The notes beneath the pieces were generated by a model, which saw only the letters and a program-made list of their open reading frames with translations, had not been told where the DNA came from and did no database searches. Below are positions 1 through 6,665 of a DNA stretch of 21,246 bases, piece after piece (position 1 is the first letter of the stretch; each line of letters starts with the position of its first letter). The position numbers and the translations under genes were made by a program. The DNA comes from CANHVK01 sp044232905 (GTDB taxonomy: Bacteria; Bacteroidota; Bacteroidia; Flavobacteriales_D; Crocinitomicaceae). Location: positions 1-21,246 of the forward strand of contig JBIIKZ010000041.1 in the NCBI GenBank assembly GCA_044232905.1, in the 5' to 3' direction.

Positions 1-882
1 GCCTATATCGGCGGTACACCAAAAAATATCATTTTCTTCATAACTAAACACGTTCTTGAAGGTGTAAGCGGAGTAAACCATATATCCGGCCGTAGTATGC
101 ACCATGCCTTTTGGTTTTCCGGTTGACCCTGAGGTATACAAAATAAATAAGGGGTCTTCAGCATCCATAATTTCAGCAACGTTATTGTCCGAAGCTTCGT
201 CTAAAAGCGGTTGGAGCCATTGGTCACGCCCTTGTTTCATATTTATTGGAGTGTTAGTTCTTTTGGCAACCAACACCTTTTCAACACAAGGGCAATTGTT
301 CAACGCATCATCTACAATTCCTTTTAAATCGATTGTTTTGTTACCACGATAGCCACCGTCTGAGGTGATGACCATTTTACATTCGCTATCGTTGATTCTT
401 GCTGCTACTGCCGAAGCTGAAAATCCTGCAAAAACCACCGAATGTATCGCCCCAATTCTGGCACAAGCTAAGACAGAAATAGCTAAATCAGGAATCATAG
501 GCAGATAAATACAAACACGATCTCCTTTTTTTATGCCTTGATCTCGCAAGACATTAGCCATTTTAGAAACTCTAGCATACAATTCGTTATAGGTTATGTG
601 CTGTGCTTCTTCCTTTGGATCGTTTGGTTCAAAGATGATAGCAGTTTTGTCCCCTCTTTTGGCAAGATGCCTGTCAATACAGTTTTTAACAATATTTACT
701 TTGGCATCCACAAACCATTTTATTTGGGCTTCGCCCATATCGAATTCCATTACTTTTTCACATTCTTGGTACCAAGTGAAGTTTTCAGAAGCAATCTTGC
801 CCCAAAACTTTCGAGGCTCTCTTATCGATTTATTGTAATGTTTAAAATATTGTTCTAAATTTTCAATTTTGTAATAGCTCAT
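1..882 (-). CDS. acs: Acetyl-CoA synthetase, N-terminal part (runs off the left edge)
   Basis: Reading the minus strand from the ATG at 882-880 gives about 294 residues of an AMP-forming acetate--CoA ligase, a cytoplasmic enzyme that turns acetate, ATP and CoA into acetyl-CoA, AMP and PPi. Family members are about 630-650 residues, so under half is present. Visible landmarks are the N-terminal segment starting MSYYKIENLEQYF, the stretch GDRVCIYLPMIP, the segment IGAIHSVVFAGFS, and the adenylate-forming P-loop YTSGSTGKPKG near residue 265. The C-terminal lysine region lies outside the window. The gene follows the acetate transporter by 92 bp on the same strand, so the pair looks like an acetate uptake and activation operon. 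The start fits the usual N-terminus of the family. Identification is firm. Confidence 0.95.
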   Translation of the reverse strand, partial: MSYYKIENLEQYFKHYNKSIREPRKFWGKIASENFTWYQECEKVMEFDMGEAQIKWFVDAKVNIVKNCIDRHLAKRGDKTAIIFEPNDPKEEAQHITYNELYARVSKMANVLRDQGIKKGDRVCIYLPMIPDLAISVLACARIGAIHSVVFAGFSASAVAARINDSECKMVITSDGGYRGNKTIDLKGIVDDALNNCPCVEKVLVAKRTNTPINMKQGRDQWLQPLLDEASDNNVAEIMDAEDPLFILYTSGSTGKPKGMVHTTAGYMVYSAYTFKNVFSYEENDIFWCTADIG

Positions 883-974
883 TTTATATTTTATAATTTA
901 AGAATTGTTTTTGACTAAAATGGAAAATAAAAGTCATGGATTTAATTTGGCTTCACTTAGTATTAAGATTTTTT

Positions 975-1535
975 TTATAAAGGTAAAACAGTCTTTCCCA
1001 TTTTTTCATTAATTATCAACGCAGCTGCTTCATAAAAAGCAAACGAACCACATAAAATTCCTTCGTAACCAGCAATAGTATGAATTTCCTCGCTGCCCGT
1101 AAAACTAGCCACCGACAATAATGCAAATAGAATAACTAAAGAACCAAAAATAAGTTTACCTATAGTATTGCCATTAAGTGTACCTATAAAAAACGCAAGC
1201 GTAAATAAACCCCACAATCCGAGATAAAATCCCATTGATGGTCCATCAGGTTTTGTTACACCCATTATAGGAAGTAACCACAAAGCCACTAAGGATAACC
1301 AAAAGAAACCATAGGAAGTAAAGGCAGCCATGGCAAAAATATTTCCTTTTTTCCATTCCATGATACCGGCTATGACTTGCTGCAAGCCTCCAAAAAAGAT
1401 ACCCATTCCCATAATCATGGCGTTGAGCTCGAAGAATCCCGCATTATGGATATTTAATAAAATAGTGGTCATCCCGAAACCGAAAAGTCCCAATGGTGCT
1501 GGATTAGCTGTAGTGTCTTTGATAATTTGTTCCAT
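975..1535 (-). CDS. Acetate uptake transporter, GPR1/FUN34/YaaH (SatP) family
   Basis: This 186-residue protein is almost entirely hydrophobic, with about six membrane segments, which is the normal size and topology for the acetate/succinate channel-like transporters of the inner membrane. The family signature NPAPLGLFGFG lies near residue 12, and the C-terminal part contains the FYEAAAL segment typical of the family. It is directly upstream of acs in the same orientation, which supports acetate as substrate. A possible promoter box lies about 75 bp upstream on the minus strand at 1610-1617. The family is certain. Substrate is inferred from family and neighbour, and succinate cannot be excluded. 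Confidence 0.92.
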   Translation of the reverse strand: MEQIIKDTTANPAPLGLFGFGMTTILLNIHNAGFFELNAMIMGMGIFFGGLQQVIAGIMEWKKGNIFAMAAFTSYGFFWLSLVALWLLPIMGVTKPDGPSMGFYLGLWGLFTLAFFIGTLNGNTIGKLIFGSLVILFALLSVASFTGSEEIHTIAGYEGILCGSFAFYEAAALIINEKMGKTVLPL

Positions 1536-1609
1536 AATGTTTTTAAATAAATTTTAAAGTTAGTTTTGGTTAGTTATAGTTCGAATACATATTGTTTACG
1601 TATTGTCCA

Positions 1610-1617
1610 CAAATATA
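1610..1617 (-). promoter_or_regulatory. Possible -7 box for the acetate transporter/acs operon
   Basis: On the minus strand this reads TATATTTG, matching the TAnnTTTG element of Bacteroidota housekeeping promoters. It would leave a leader of roughly 65-70 nt before the transporter ATG. No clear TTTG -33 box is found at 19-21 bp, so the call is moderate. Confidence 0.45.
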
Positions 1618-1728
1618 TTAAACCTGCTCGATTTTTTGAATAATTTTTTTACTTCGTTTGTCAATTCTGGATTTTAAAAGGGAGGCTTATATTTATGCTT
1701 TTGAAAAAACCTGAAGTAATAAAAACAA

Positions 1729-1755
1729 AAAACCCACTCGTTGTGAGTGGGTTTT
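1729..1755 (-). terminator. Hairpin terminator, probably the ancestral terminator of tRNA-Phe
   Basis: An 11-bp perfect stem (AAAACCCACTC at 1729-1739, GAGTGGGTTTT at 1745-1755) encloses a 5-nt loop. Read on the minus strand it is followed by a T-rich tail (TTTTTTGTTTTT), the form of an intrinsic terminator in that direction. It abuts the displaced tRNA-Phe 3' tail at 1756-1768 with no gap. The likely history is that it terminated tRNA-Phe before the element inserted between them. It could also act on rightward transcripts, but the T-run is poorer that way. Confidence 0.75.
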
Positions 1756-1768
1756 GTGGTACCTCCAG
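1756..1768. repeat. attL: displaced copy of the tRNA-Phe 3' tail
   Basis: GTGGTACCTCCAG is identical to the tRNA-Phe 3' end at 18942-18954. Together with the next bases it forms a perfect inverted repeat, TGGTAC (1757-1762), CTCCA, GTACCA (1768-1773), the layout expected for paired core sites of a tyrosine recombinase around a short crossover region. The right end lacks the second arm, so that arm belongs to the element side. Confidence 0.78.
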
Positions 1769-1906
1769 TACCATATTAGGTCAAAATTACAAATCATAAA
1801 AAGCTTTGCCTGACTAATATTTTTTCAAAAAACCTAACAAAATCAATACGTTAAGTCAATTTAATGTTTTTATAGTTTTGGATTAGTTTGATTATATTTT
1901 TACCAA

Positions 1907-1928
1907 GCCGTACAAATGCCGTACAAAT
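1907..1928. promoter_or_regulatory. Tandem 11-bp repeat upstream of the integrase (arm-type sites)
   Basis: GCCGTACAAAT occurs twice head to tail (1907-1917 and 1918-1928). The same core, CGTACAA, occurs twice with the same 11-bp pitch near the other end of the element (18866-18886). Matching pairs at both ends suggest arm-type integrase or excisionase binding sites. The left pair also covers the expected -33 region of the integrase promoter, so binding would be expected to repress the gene. This function is inferred. Confidence 0.65.
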
Positions 1929-1932
1929 TTAT

Positions 1933-1940
1933 TATTTTTG
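1933..1940 (+). promoter_or_regulatory. Probable -7 box of the integrase promoter
   Basis: TATTTTTG fits the TAnnTTTG consensus and lies 22 bp before the integrase ATG, giving a very short leader. The -33 position falls inside the tandem GCCGTACAAAT repeat and has no TTTG, which fits a weak or controlled promoter. Confidence 0.5.
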
Positions 1941-1961
1941 CATTGTTAAAAATTAACTATT

Positions 1962-3224
1962 ATGGCAACAATCAATTTTCTGTATCGTTCAACAAAAGAA
2001 CAAGCTAATTTGACGCTGCGTCTATTGTTCAGGCACCAAGGTAAAGATATTGTTTTGGCGGTTAACACTAGATACAACGTAACAAAACATTATTGGACAA
2101 AACAGCATACGATTAAAAAGCCTAAAGAACTGGATGTAGTGAACCAACAACATGACGTAACAGAAGAACTAAATAAAATTGAAAAACACGTCCTTACTAT
2201 CTTCAATGCTAGTCCTGTAAATTCAATTAACAAGGAATGGTTGCAAAGGCAGATAGATATTTTCTATAATCCTCCTGCTGAACTAGAGCAACTTCCGACT
2301 GACTTAATTGGCTATTTTGACAAATACCTTGAATTTAAAAAGGGCGACATTACACCAAATACAAAGAAGAAAATCAATGTCATAAAACAACTGCTGATGC
2401 GCTACATTGAGGAAACTGAAACATCTTTGAATTTGACTGATGTAAATTTGAATTTTAAATTAAGTTTTGAGAAATATTGTGCCGAAAAACTTTATGCCAC
2501 CAATACAGTTACAACGGCTTTAAAATTCATTAGAACAATTTGTAACCACGCCAAATCTGTAGGTTTAAGTATAAGTCCTCAACTTGGCAAAATTAAAATT
2601 AAAGAAATTAAAGTTGAGAATGTATTTTTGACCTTTGAAGAGCTAAAAAAGATAGAAAGTACTGATGTTAATAAATACACGGATAGTTTACTCAATGCAA
2701 GAGATTGGTTGATAATTAGTTGTTACACTGGTCAACGGATTTCCGACTTTATGAAATTTACTCCTAAAAACATACGAGTGGAAAAAGGCGATAGTCTTAT
2801 TGAATTTACCCAGATAAAGACAAAAAAAATAATGACTATACCGTTACATCCTAAAGTTGCAGAAATACTTAAAAAGAGAAAAGGTAAATTTCCTAACGCT
2901 ATTTCAGACCAGAAGTATAACAATTATATTAAAAAAGTATGCCAAATTGCAGGCATTGATGAAACAGTTCGTGGTAGTAAGAAATCCGAAACAGAAGAAA
3001 ATAGCAAGATTTTTAGGAAAGAAGAGGGGAATTTCCCAAAATGGCAATTAATATGCTCACATGTTGGAAGAAGATCTTTTGCATCTAACTTTTACGGCAT
3101 TATTCCAACAGGACATTTAGCTTATATGACTGGACACAGTACTGAAACAATCTTTTTAACCTACATTGGAAAGAGTAACAAAGATTTGGCTTTAGAAATG
3201 ATAAAATACTTTAAAGATGCATAG
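1962..3224 (+). CDS. int: Tyrosine-type site-specific integrase
   Basis: The 420-residue length and architecture match integrases of Bacteroidota integrative elements. There is an N-terminal arm-binding region (about 1-100), a SAM-like core-binding domain (about 110-210) and a C-terminal catalytic domain (about 220-415). Catalytic residues can be read directly: Arg259 in TGQRISD, a beta-hairpin lysine near 288 in QIKTKKIMTIPLHP, His367 and Arg370 in HVGRRSFASN, His392 in MTGHSTETI, and the nucleophile Tyr401 in TYIG. All are intact, so the enzyme should be active. It sits 190 bp inside the left boundary, away from the tRNA, and is expected to recombine the 13-bp repeats. Its stop overlaps the start of the next gene by 8 bp. 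Confidence 0.96.
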   Translation: MATINFLYRSTKEQANLTLRLLFRHQGKDIVLAVNTRYNVTKHYWTKQHTIKKPKELDVVNQQHDVTEELNKIEKHVLTIFNASPVNSINKEWLQRQIDIFYNPPAELEQLPTDLIGYFDKYLEFKKGDITPNTKKKINVIKQLLMRYIEETETSLNLTDVNLNFKLSFEKYCAEKLYATNTVTTALKFIRTICNHAKSVGLSISPQLGKIKIKEIKVENVFLTFEELKKIESTDVNKYTDSLLNARDWLIISCYTGQRISDFMKFTPKNIRVEKGDSLIEFTQIKTKKIMTIPLHPKVAEILKKRKGKFPNAISDQKYNNYIKKVCQIAGIDETVRGSKKSETEENSKIFRKEEGNFPKWQLICSHVGRRSFASNFYGIIPTGHLAYMTGHSTETIFLTYIGKSNKDLALEMIKYFKDA

Positions 3225-4080
3225 AGAAAACCACCTCGTTGCCTTCATTGAAGGCTTAAATACTTATCAATTAATCTATACTTTTCCCTTTCTAGAATTG
3301 TTTGATGGTTGGTTTTCTGAAAAAACAGATAACTTAATCGAAGAGGTCTTTGAAGAACTGTTGTTGTTCCAGAAAGAACAACAGACGGATTATCTACAGA
3401 TGGTAAAATACAAACTGGACAGGAATACTATCTTCAAAAATGACCCTTCACTTTTCTTGCAGAATTGGATTCAAAAGTATGGTTTGGAAGGTTTAGATTT
3501 TCCATTTACGGAGAATACAAAAATATTAAAGATGTTAAGTTTAGATGTAGGTCAAGAAAGTGATTATAAACTAAATAAAGATATTGCTAACATTCAGATA
3601 GATTTTTTCTGTTATTCGGCATCATTGGAATATCAAAAAGCACTAGATTTTATCGATAAACTGCTGAAAGAAAGAGAAAATCCCAAACAGATAAAAACTG
3701 CTGCTGTTGAATCTCAAATGTATCTTAACAATAATGTTGAAGAATCTAGGGAAACAATAACCTTAGTTACAAAAAGTAGCTTTAAATCAATAGGGGATAA
3801 ATGGTACGCATTGCATTTCATGCTGGAGCAGAAGTCGCTTGGAAAAAAAATCCCTATTACTCGCGAGGGAGCGTTTGATAGAGCTGCGCTTGAAAGCATT
3901 GGAAAAGAACGTAGTGGCAGGTTAGGACAAAGCTTTTACAAATATGTTCGTAATCATTCTAAAGATATTGAGGATGCGGCTACTATTAAACGGGTATTTG
4001 GAGAAAAATGGAAACAGAACGTAATTGATTTATCGAAAAACGACACTGCATTTGCAGAATTTCTTAAAGTAAACTATTAA
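3217..4080 (+). CDS. Unknown protein coupled to the integrase
   Basis: The start ATG overlaps the end of int by 8 bp, so the two are probably translated together. The 287-residue product has no signal peptide or membrane segment and is rich in charged residues and helices. The N-terminal half contains aromatic segments (FPFLELFDGWF near residue 25). The C-terminal third, from about 195 (KWYALHFMLEQK) through about 240 (KERSGRLGQSFYKYVRNH), is basic and looks like a compact helical domain. I do not recognise a family with confidence. Coupling to int suggests a role in integration, excision or element control, but that is inferred from position only. Confidence 0.8.
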   Translation: MHRENHLVAFIEGLNTYQLIYTFPFLELFDGWFSEKTDNLIEEVFEELLLFQKEQQTDYLQMVKYKLDRNTIFKNDPSLFLQNWIQKYGLEGLDFPFTENTKILKMLSLDVGQESDYKLNKDIANIQIDFFCYSASLEYQKALDFIDKLLKERENPKQIKTAAVESQMYLNNNVEESRETITLVTKSSFKSIGDKWYALHFMLEQKSLGKKIPITREGAFDRAALESIGKERSGRLGQSFYKYVRNHSKDIEDAATIKRVFGEKWKQNVIDLSKNDTAFAEFLKVNY

Positions 4081-4090
4081 AATTTAACTC

Positions 4091-4110
4091 AGATACGTCA
4101 AGATACATAC
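4091..4110. repeat. Short direct repeat upstream of the HTH gene
   Basis: AGATAC is repeated with a 10-bp pitch (4091 and 4101), one helical turn apart, in the 95-bp gap before the HTH gene. It may be a regulator site. The core resembles the TGATAC repeats near 5.9 kb but is not identical. Evidence is limited to the pattern. Confidence 0.3.
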
Positions 4111-4146
4111 CTGAAAAATACCTACTAATATATCTCCCAAAATTTG

Positions 4147-4170
4147 CATCATTATAAACAAATAATGATG
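4147..4170. promoter_or_regulatory. Palindromic operator candidate before the HTH gene
   Basis: CATCATTAT (4147-4155) and ATAATGATG (4162-4170) form a perfect 9-bp inverted repeat around a 6-bp spacer, ending 5 bp before the ATG at 4176. It covers the ribosome-binding region, so either a dimeric regulator (possibly the HTH protein itself) or an mRNA hairpin could limit expression. Which of the two applies cannot be told from sequence. Confidence 0.5.
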
Positions 4171-4175
4171 AAATT

Positions 4176-4463
4176 ATGATTAAAAATTCTATTTTATTAG
4201 AAACACTTTCGGTTGACCAACTACAACAACTGATTAACACATCCGTTAAAAACGGAATTCAAGAATTTCAGAGCGAAATTCAATCAAAAGACAATTCAGA
4301 AGAATTGCTAACACGCGACCAAACGTGTAACTTTCTCAAAATCGACAGCAGCACTTTGTGGGCCTGGACTAATAAGCAAAAAGTAAAAGCTTATGGTCTT
4401 GGAGCTCGTCGTTACTACAAGAGAAGCGAGCTATTAGAATCTTTAACCTTATTAAAAAAGTAA
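4176..4463 (+). CDS. Excisionase-like helix-turn-helix DNA-binding protein
   Basis: This 95-residue protein has an N-terminal helical segment (about 1-45) and a C-terminal winged-helix/MerR-like domain of the helix_turn_helix_17 type. From about residue 46 it reads LLTRDQTCNFLKID, then SSTLWAWTNKQKV, then a wing ending ARRYYKRSELLES. The pattern of a Thr/Arg-rich recognition helix followed by a basic RRYYKRSEL wing is typical of excisionase and transcription-factor proteins in Bacteroidota mobile elements. It lies between the integrase block and the RepA-like ATPase. The likely role is directionality factor or regulator of the element, possibly binding the palindrome at 4147-4170. The family is well supported; the specific role is inferred. 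Confidence 0.85.
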   Translation: MIKNSILLETLSVDQLQQLINTSVKNGIQEFQSEIQSKDNSEELLTRDQTCNFLKIDSSTLWAWTNKQKVKAYGLGARRYYKRSELLESLTLLKK

Positions 4464-4466
4464 ATT

Positions 4467-4742
4467 ATGAAAAAAACACAGCAACTAAAGAATATTGAAG
4501 AAATGGATAATAAACTAACACTCATTATGGATATTATTGATCTTGAGTGTAATCAAGATGGGTTAATACTTGATCATGACAAATATTTACAAATATTAGG
4601 TTTATTAGATGATATTTTAGGATTATGGGAAAATATCAGAATTAAAAATGATACAACTGAAAAAATTTATATAGCCTTGGTTATAATAAATGAAGATTTC
4701 ATTAAAATTAATAATAAATACTATGATGAACCTTACGTCTAA
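4467..4742 (+). CDS. Small acidic hypothetical protein
   Basis: The 91-residue product starts 3 bp after the HTH gene stops, and its end overlaps the probable start of the ATPase gene at 4723, so it fits inside a tightly packed operon. It is mostly helical and acidic (for example MDIIDLECNQDG and LGLLDDILGLWEN), with no cysteines arranged for metal binding, no signal peptide and no membrane segment. I recognise no family. Tight packing and A/T-rich codons like its neighbours support it being real. A role in replication or in controlling the ATPase is possible but unsupported. Confidence 0.65.
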   Translation: MKKTQQLKNIEEMDNKLTLIMDIIDLECNQDGLILDHDKYLQILGLLDDILGLWENIRIKNDTTEKIYIALVIINEDFIKINNKYYDEPYV

Positions 4743-5913
4743 TAATCAAGATAATAACTCAAACGAGGCAAAAATTAGTTCTAAAAATGAATTAATTAAA
4801 ATTGTAGAAATAGATTTTGAAAAAATAATCTACAATGCTGTGGAATTAATGGCAATGGGAAACGTTGAACCGAGTTATCTAATGGAACCCATTTTTCCAC
4901 AAAAAGGTTCTGCAGTATTGGCTGGAAAACCTGATATTGGAAAGAGTCAATTTGCCCGACAGCTTTGTATTCAAGTTGCATTAGGGATAAAAGGTATAAT
5001 TGGTTTCCAAATTAACGCTGTTCACAATAAATCGATTTATGTTGCCACAGAAGACAATGAAGATTCTACAAGAGCCTCGTTAAAAAAACAGATGAATGGG
5101 CTTGGAGAAGAAGTAAAAGAAAACTTACGGTTTATGTTTGCTGATTCAATGGAACAAGACGATATTTTGAAACAACTGGATAAAGCGCTAACAGATGAAC
5201 CAGCTGATTTAGTTGTGGTTGATAGTTTTGGGGACATTTTTACAGGTAGTGACAGTAACAATAATATGGTAATGCGGAATACGGTTAAATTGTTTGACAA
5301 AATTGCCAAAAAACACAATTGCCTTCTATTATTCGTGCATCATATTAATAAAGGAGCTTATAATAGCAATCCCGGACAAGAACATATACAAGGTGGTTCT
5401 GGGTTAGTTCAAAAAGTACGTTTGGCAATTATATTATCAGAAGGAGAGGGAGACATTCGCTATTTTACTGTTGTCAAAGGAAATTATTGCCCAAAAGAGT
5501 ATAAGCAAAACTCTATAGAGCTAAAATTTTCCGAAGAAACGTTGTTATTCACAAATACAGGCAAAATAATTCCGACAAACCAATTAGTAACTCAATCTAG
5601 TTGTGGTAATAAAAATGATTCCCAAAAAGAATTAGAAAATTATGCAGAAGTAATTTTAGAAAACGAGTCTATTACTTACGGAGATTTTATTAAGCAGTTT
5701 ATGGAAATCACGAATAAAAGTGAACCCACAGCAAAAAGAGCAATAACAAGTCTAATGAAATCAGAATTCATTGAAAAATTTGAGGGCAAATATCGCCTGA
5801 AAAATAAAAATGCTGTAGGTAATGATTTTGAAGAACACGATGAAGTTCTTTCGGAGGATCAAGTATCAGAAGTATCAAACAACGGTAAGTTTGAGCGAAC
5901 TGATACAAATTAA
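4723..5913 (+). CDS. RepA/RecA-like AAA ATPase (AAA_25 type) with C-terminal winged helix
   Basis: This is a RecA-fold ATPase resembling hexameric RepA-type replicative helicases. Counting from an upstream ATG at 4690, Walker A is GKPDIGKS at 79-86, the acidic motif after strand 2 is ATEDNED near 119-125, Walker B is LVVVDSF at 174-180, and the HHINK sensor-like motif is at 217-221. A winged-helix-like segment lies at about 310-375 (SEPTAKRAITSLMKSEF). I place the start at 4723 or 4726 (two adjacent ATGs), because residues before it would lie deep inside the upstream gene and add nothing to the domain. Nine GTATCA-type repeats lie in its last 50 bp and just after it. By analogy with RSF1010 RepA it probably unwinds DNA at an origin for the excised element; this is inferred. 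Confidence 0.88.
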   Translation: MMNLTSNNQDNNSNEAKISSKNELIKIVEIDFEKIIYNAVELMAMGNVEPSYLMEPIFPQKGSAVLAGKPDIGKSQFARQLCIQVALGIKGIIGFQINAVHNKSIYVATEDNEDSTRASLKKQMNGLGEEVKENLRFMFADSMEQDDILKQLDKALTDEPADLVVVDSFGDIFTGSDSNNNMVMRNTVKLFDKIAKKHNCLLLFVHHINKGAYNSNPGQEHIQGGSGLVQKVRLAIILSEGEGDIRYFTVVKGNYCPKEYKQNSIELKFSEETLLFTNTGKIIPTNQLVTQSSCGNKNDSQKELENYAEVILENESITYGDFIKQFMEITNKSEPTAKRAITSLMKSEFIEKFEGKYRLKNKNAVGNDFEEHDEVLSEDQVSEVSNNGKFERTDTN

Positions 5914-5988
5914 TTAAGTTTTAAATATTTTGGTATCAAGGTATCACGGTGTCATTCCCTAGGGTTTTGATACCGATGATACTGATAC
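5863..5988. repeat. Iteron-like cluster: nine GTATCA/TGATAC repeats
   Basis: Copies of GTATCA lie at 5863 and 5872 (9-bp pitch) and at 5933, 5941 and 5949 (8-bp pitch; the last is GTGTCA). Reverse copies TGATAC lie at 5901, 5968, 5977 and 5983. The last six form two opposed groups of three around the palindrome CCCTAGGG (5957-5964) and can pair into one long imperfect hairpin. The position directly after a RepA-like ATPase suggests an iteron origin. Alternatives are an operator for the next gene or a terminator, since TATTTTT follows the hairpin. Confidence 0.6.
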
Positions 5989-6018
5989 TATTTTTAGTAA
6001 CCGATAAAAAAACAAATT

Positions 6019-6507
6019 ATGAAATTAGAAAAAGCATTAGAAATAGCAGAAAGAACAAAAGAATTACTTACACCATATTGCGAGCGTATAGAAATTGCAG
6101 GAAGTATTAGGCGCAAAAAACCTGAAGTAAAAGATATCGAATTAGTTGCTATACCAAAACCATATGAAGTTGGGCTTTTTGAAAGTGGAATTGCAACGGT
6201 AGTTAACCAATGGAAGAAAGTACGAGGTGAACTGCCCTGTAAATACACACAACGACTATTACCAGATGGTATCGCATTAGATTTATTTTTCGCTAATCCT
6301 GATAACTGGGGATTAATTTATGCTATGCGAACAGGCAGTGCTGATTACTCACATAAGGTGCTAGCTACAGGATGGGTTAAACGTGGGTACGAGAGCAAAG
6401 GAGGACATCTTTGCATTAATGGGGAGCAAATAGAAGTGCCAGAAGAAAAAAATTTATTTGAGCTCATTGGCTTGCCATACTTGGAGCCTGAATTACGTAA
6501 TTATTAA
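6019..6507 (+). CDS. Stand-alone DNA polymerase X-family palm/thumb nucleotidyltransferase
   Basis: The 162-residue protein matches only the catalytic palm and C-terminal thumb of polymerase beta/PolX enzymes. The nucleotide-binding Gly-Ser is in AGSIRRKK (28-29). The first two metal ligands are Asp39 and Glu41 in KDIELV, where the family usually has Asp-x-Asp. The third is Asp88 in ALDLFFA, followed by the family's TGS turn at 105-107. The thumb ends with the usual tail motif FELIGLPYLEPELR. The N-terminal helix-hairpin-helix domains and the bacterial PHP domain are absent; ordinary bacterial PolX is about 570 residues. Ends are intact, so this looks like a minimal form and not a broken gene. 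It lies behind the iteron cluster and before a strong terminator. A role in element replication or gap filling is inferred. Confidence 0.85.
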   Translation: MKLEKALEIAERTKELLTPYCERIEIAGSIRRKKPEVKDIELVAIPKPYEVGLFESGIATVVNQWKKVRGELPCKYTQRLLPDGIALDLFFANPDNWGLIYAMRTGSADYSHKVLATGWVKRGYESKGGHLCINGEQIEVPEEKNLFELIGLPYLEPELRNY

Positions 6508-6562
6508 TTACAAAATAAGACTTTGCCCAAATTTGGAGAAATTAGACTAAACCTAAACCAAG

Positions 6563-6596
6563 CAACCCATTTCTAAATCGAATGGGTTGTTTTTTT
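6563..6596 (+). terminator. Strong rho-independent terminator after the PolX gene
   Basis: CAACCCATT (6563-6571) and AATGGGTTG (6581-6589) form a perfect 9-bp stem around a 9-nt loop, followed by seven T residues. It ends the operon that runs from the HTH gene through the PolX gene and separates it from the nuclease gene. Confidence 0.9.
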
Positions 6597-6665
6597 ATTG
6601 TAAATATTAAATTCAAATATTGTTAGTTGAGTTCATTATGTTATTTTAGCTAAAATAAAATTGCT

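Noticed and set aside
1..1755. Plus-strand open frames at 104-858 and 1330-1557
   Set aside because: They lie opposite acs and the acetate transporter gene, both of which have clear family motifs on the minus strand.
4176..4742. Toxin-antitoxin pair made of the HTH protein and the small acidic protein
   Set aside because: Neither product resembles a known toxin fold, and the HTH protein fits the excisionase-like group better.
5863..5988. Possible small CRISPR array
   Set aside because: The units are only 6-8 bp with no unique spacers of 25-40 bp, the orientation changes between groups, and there are no cas genes.
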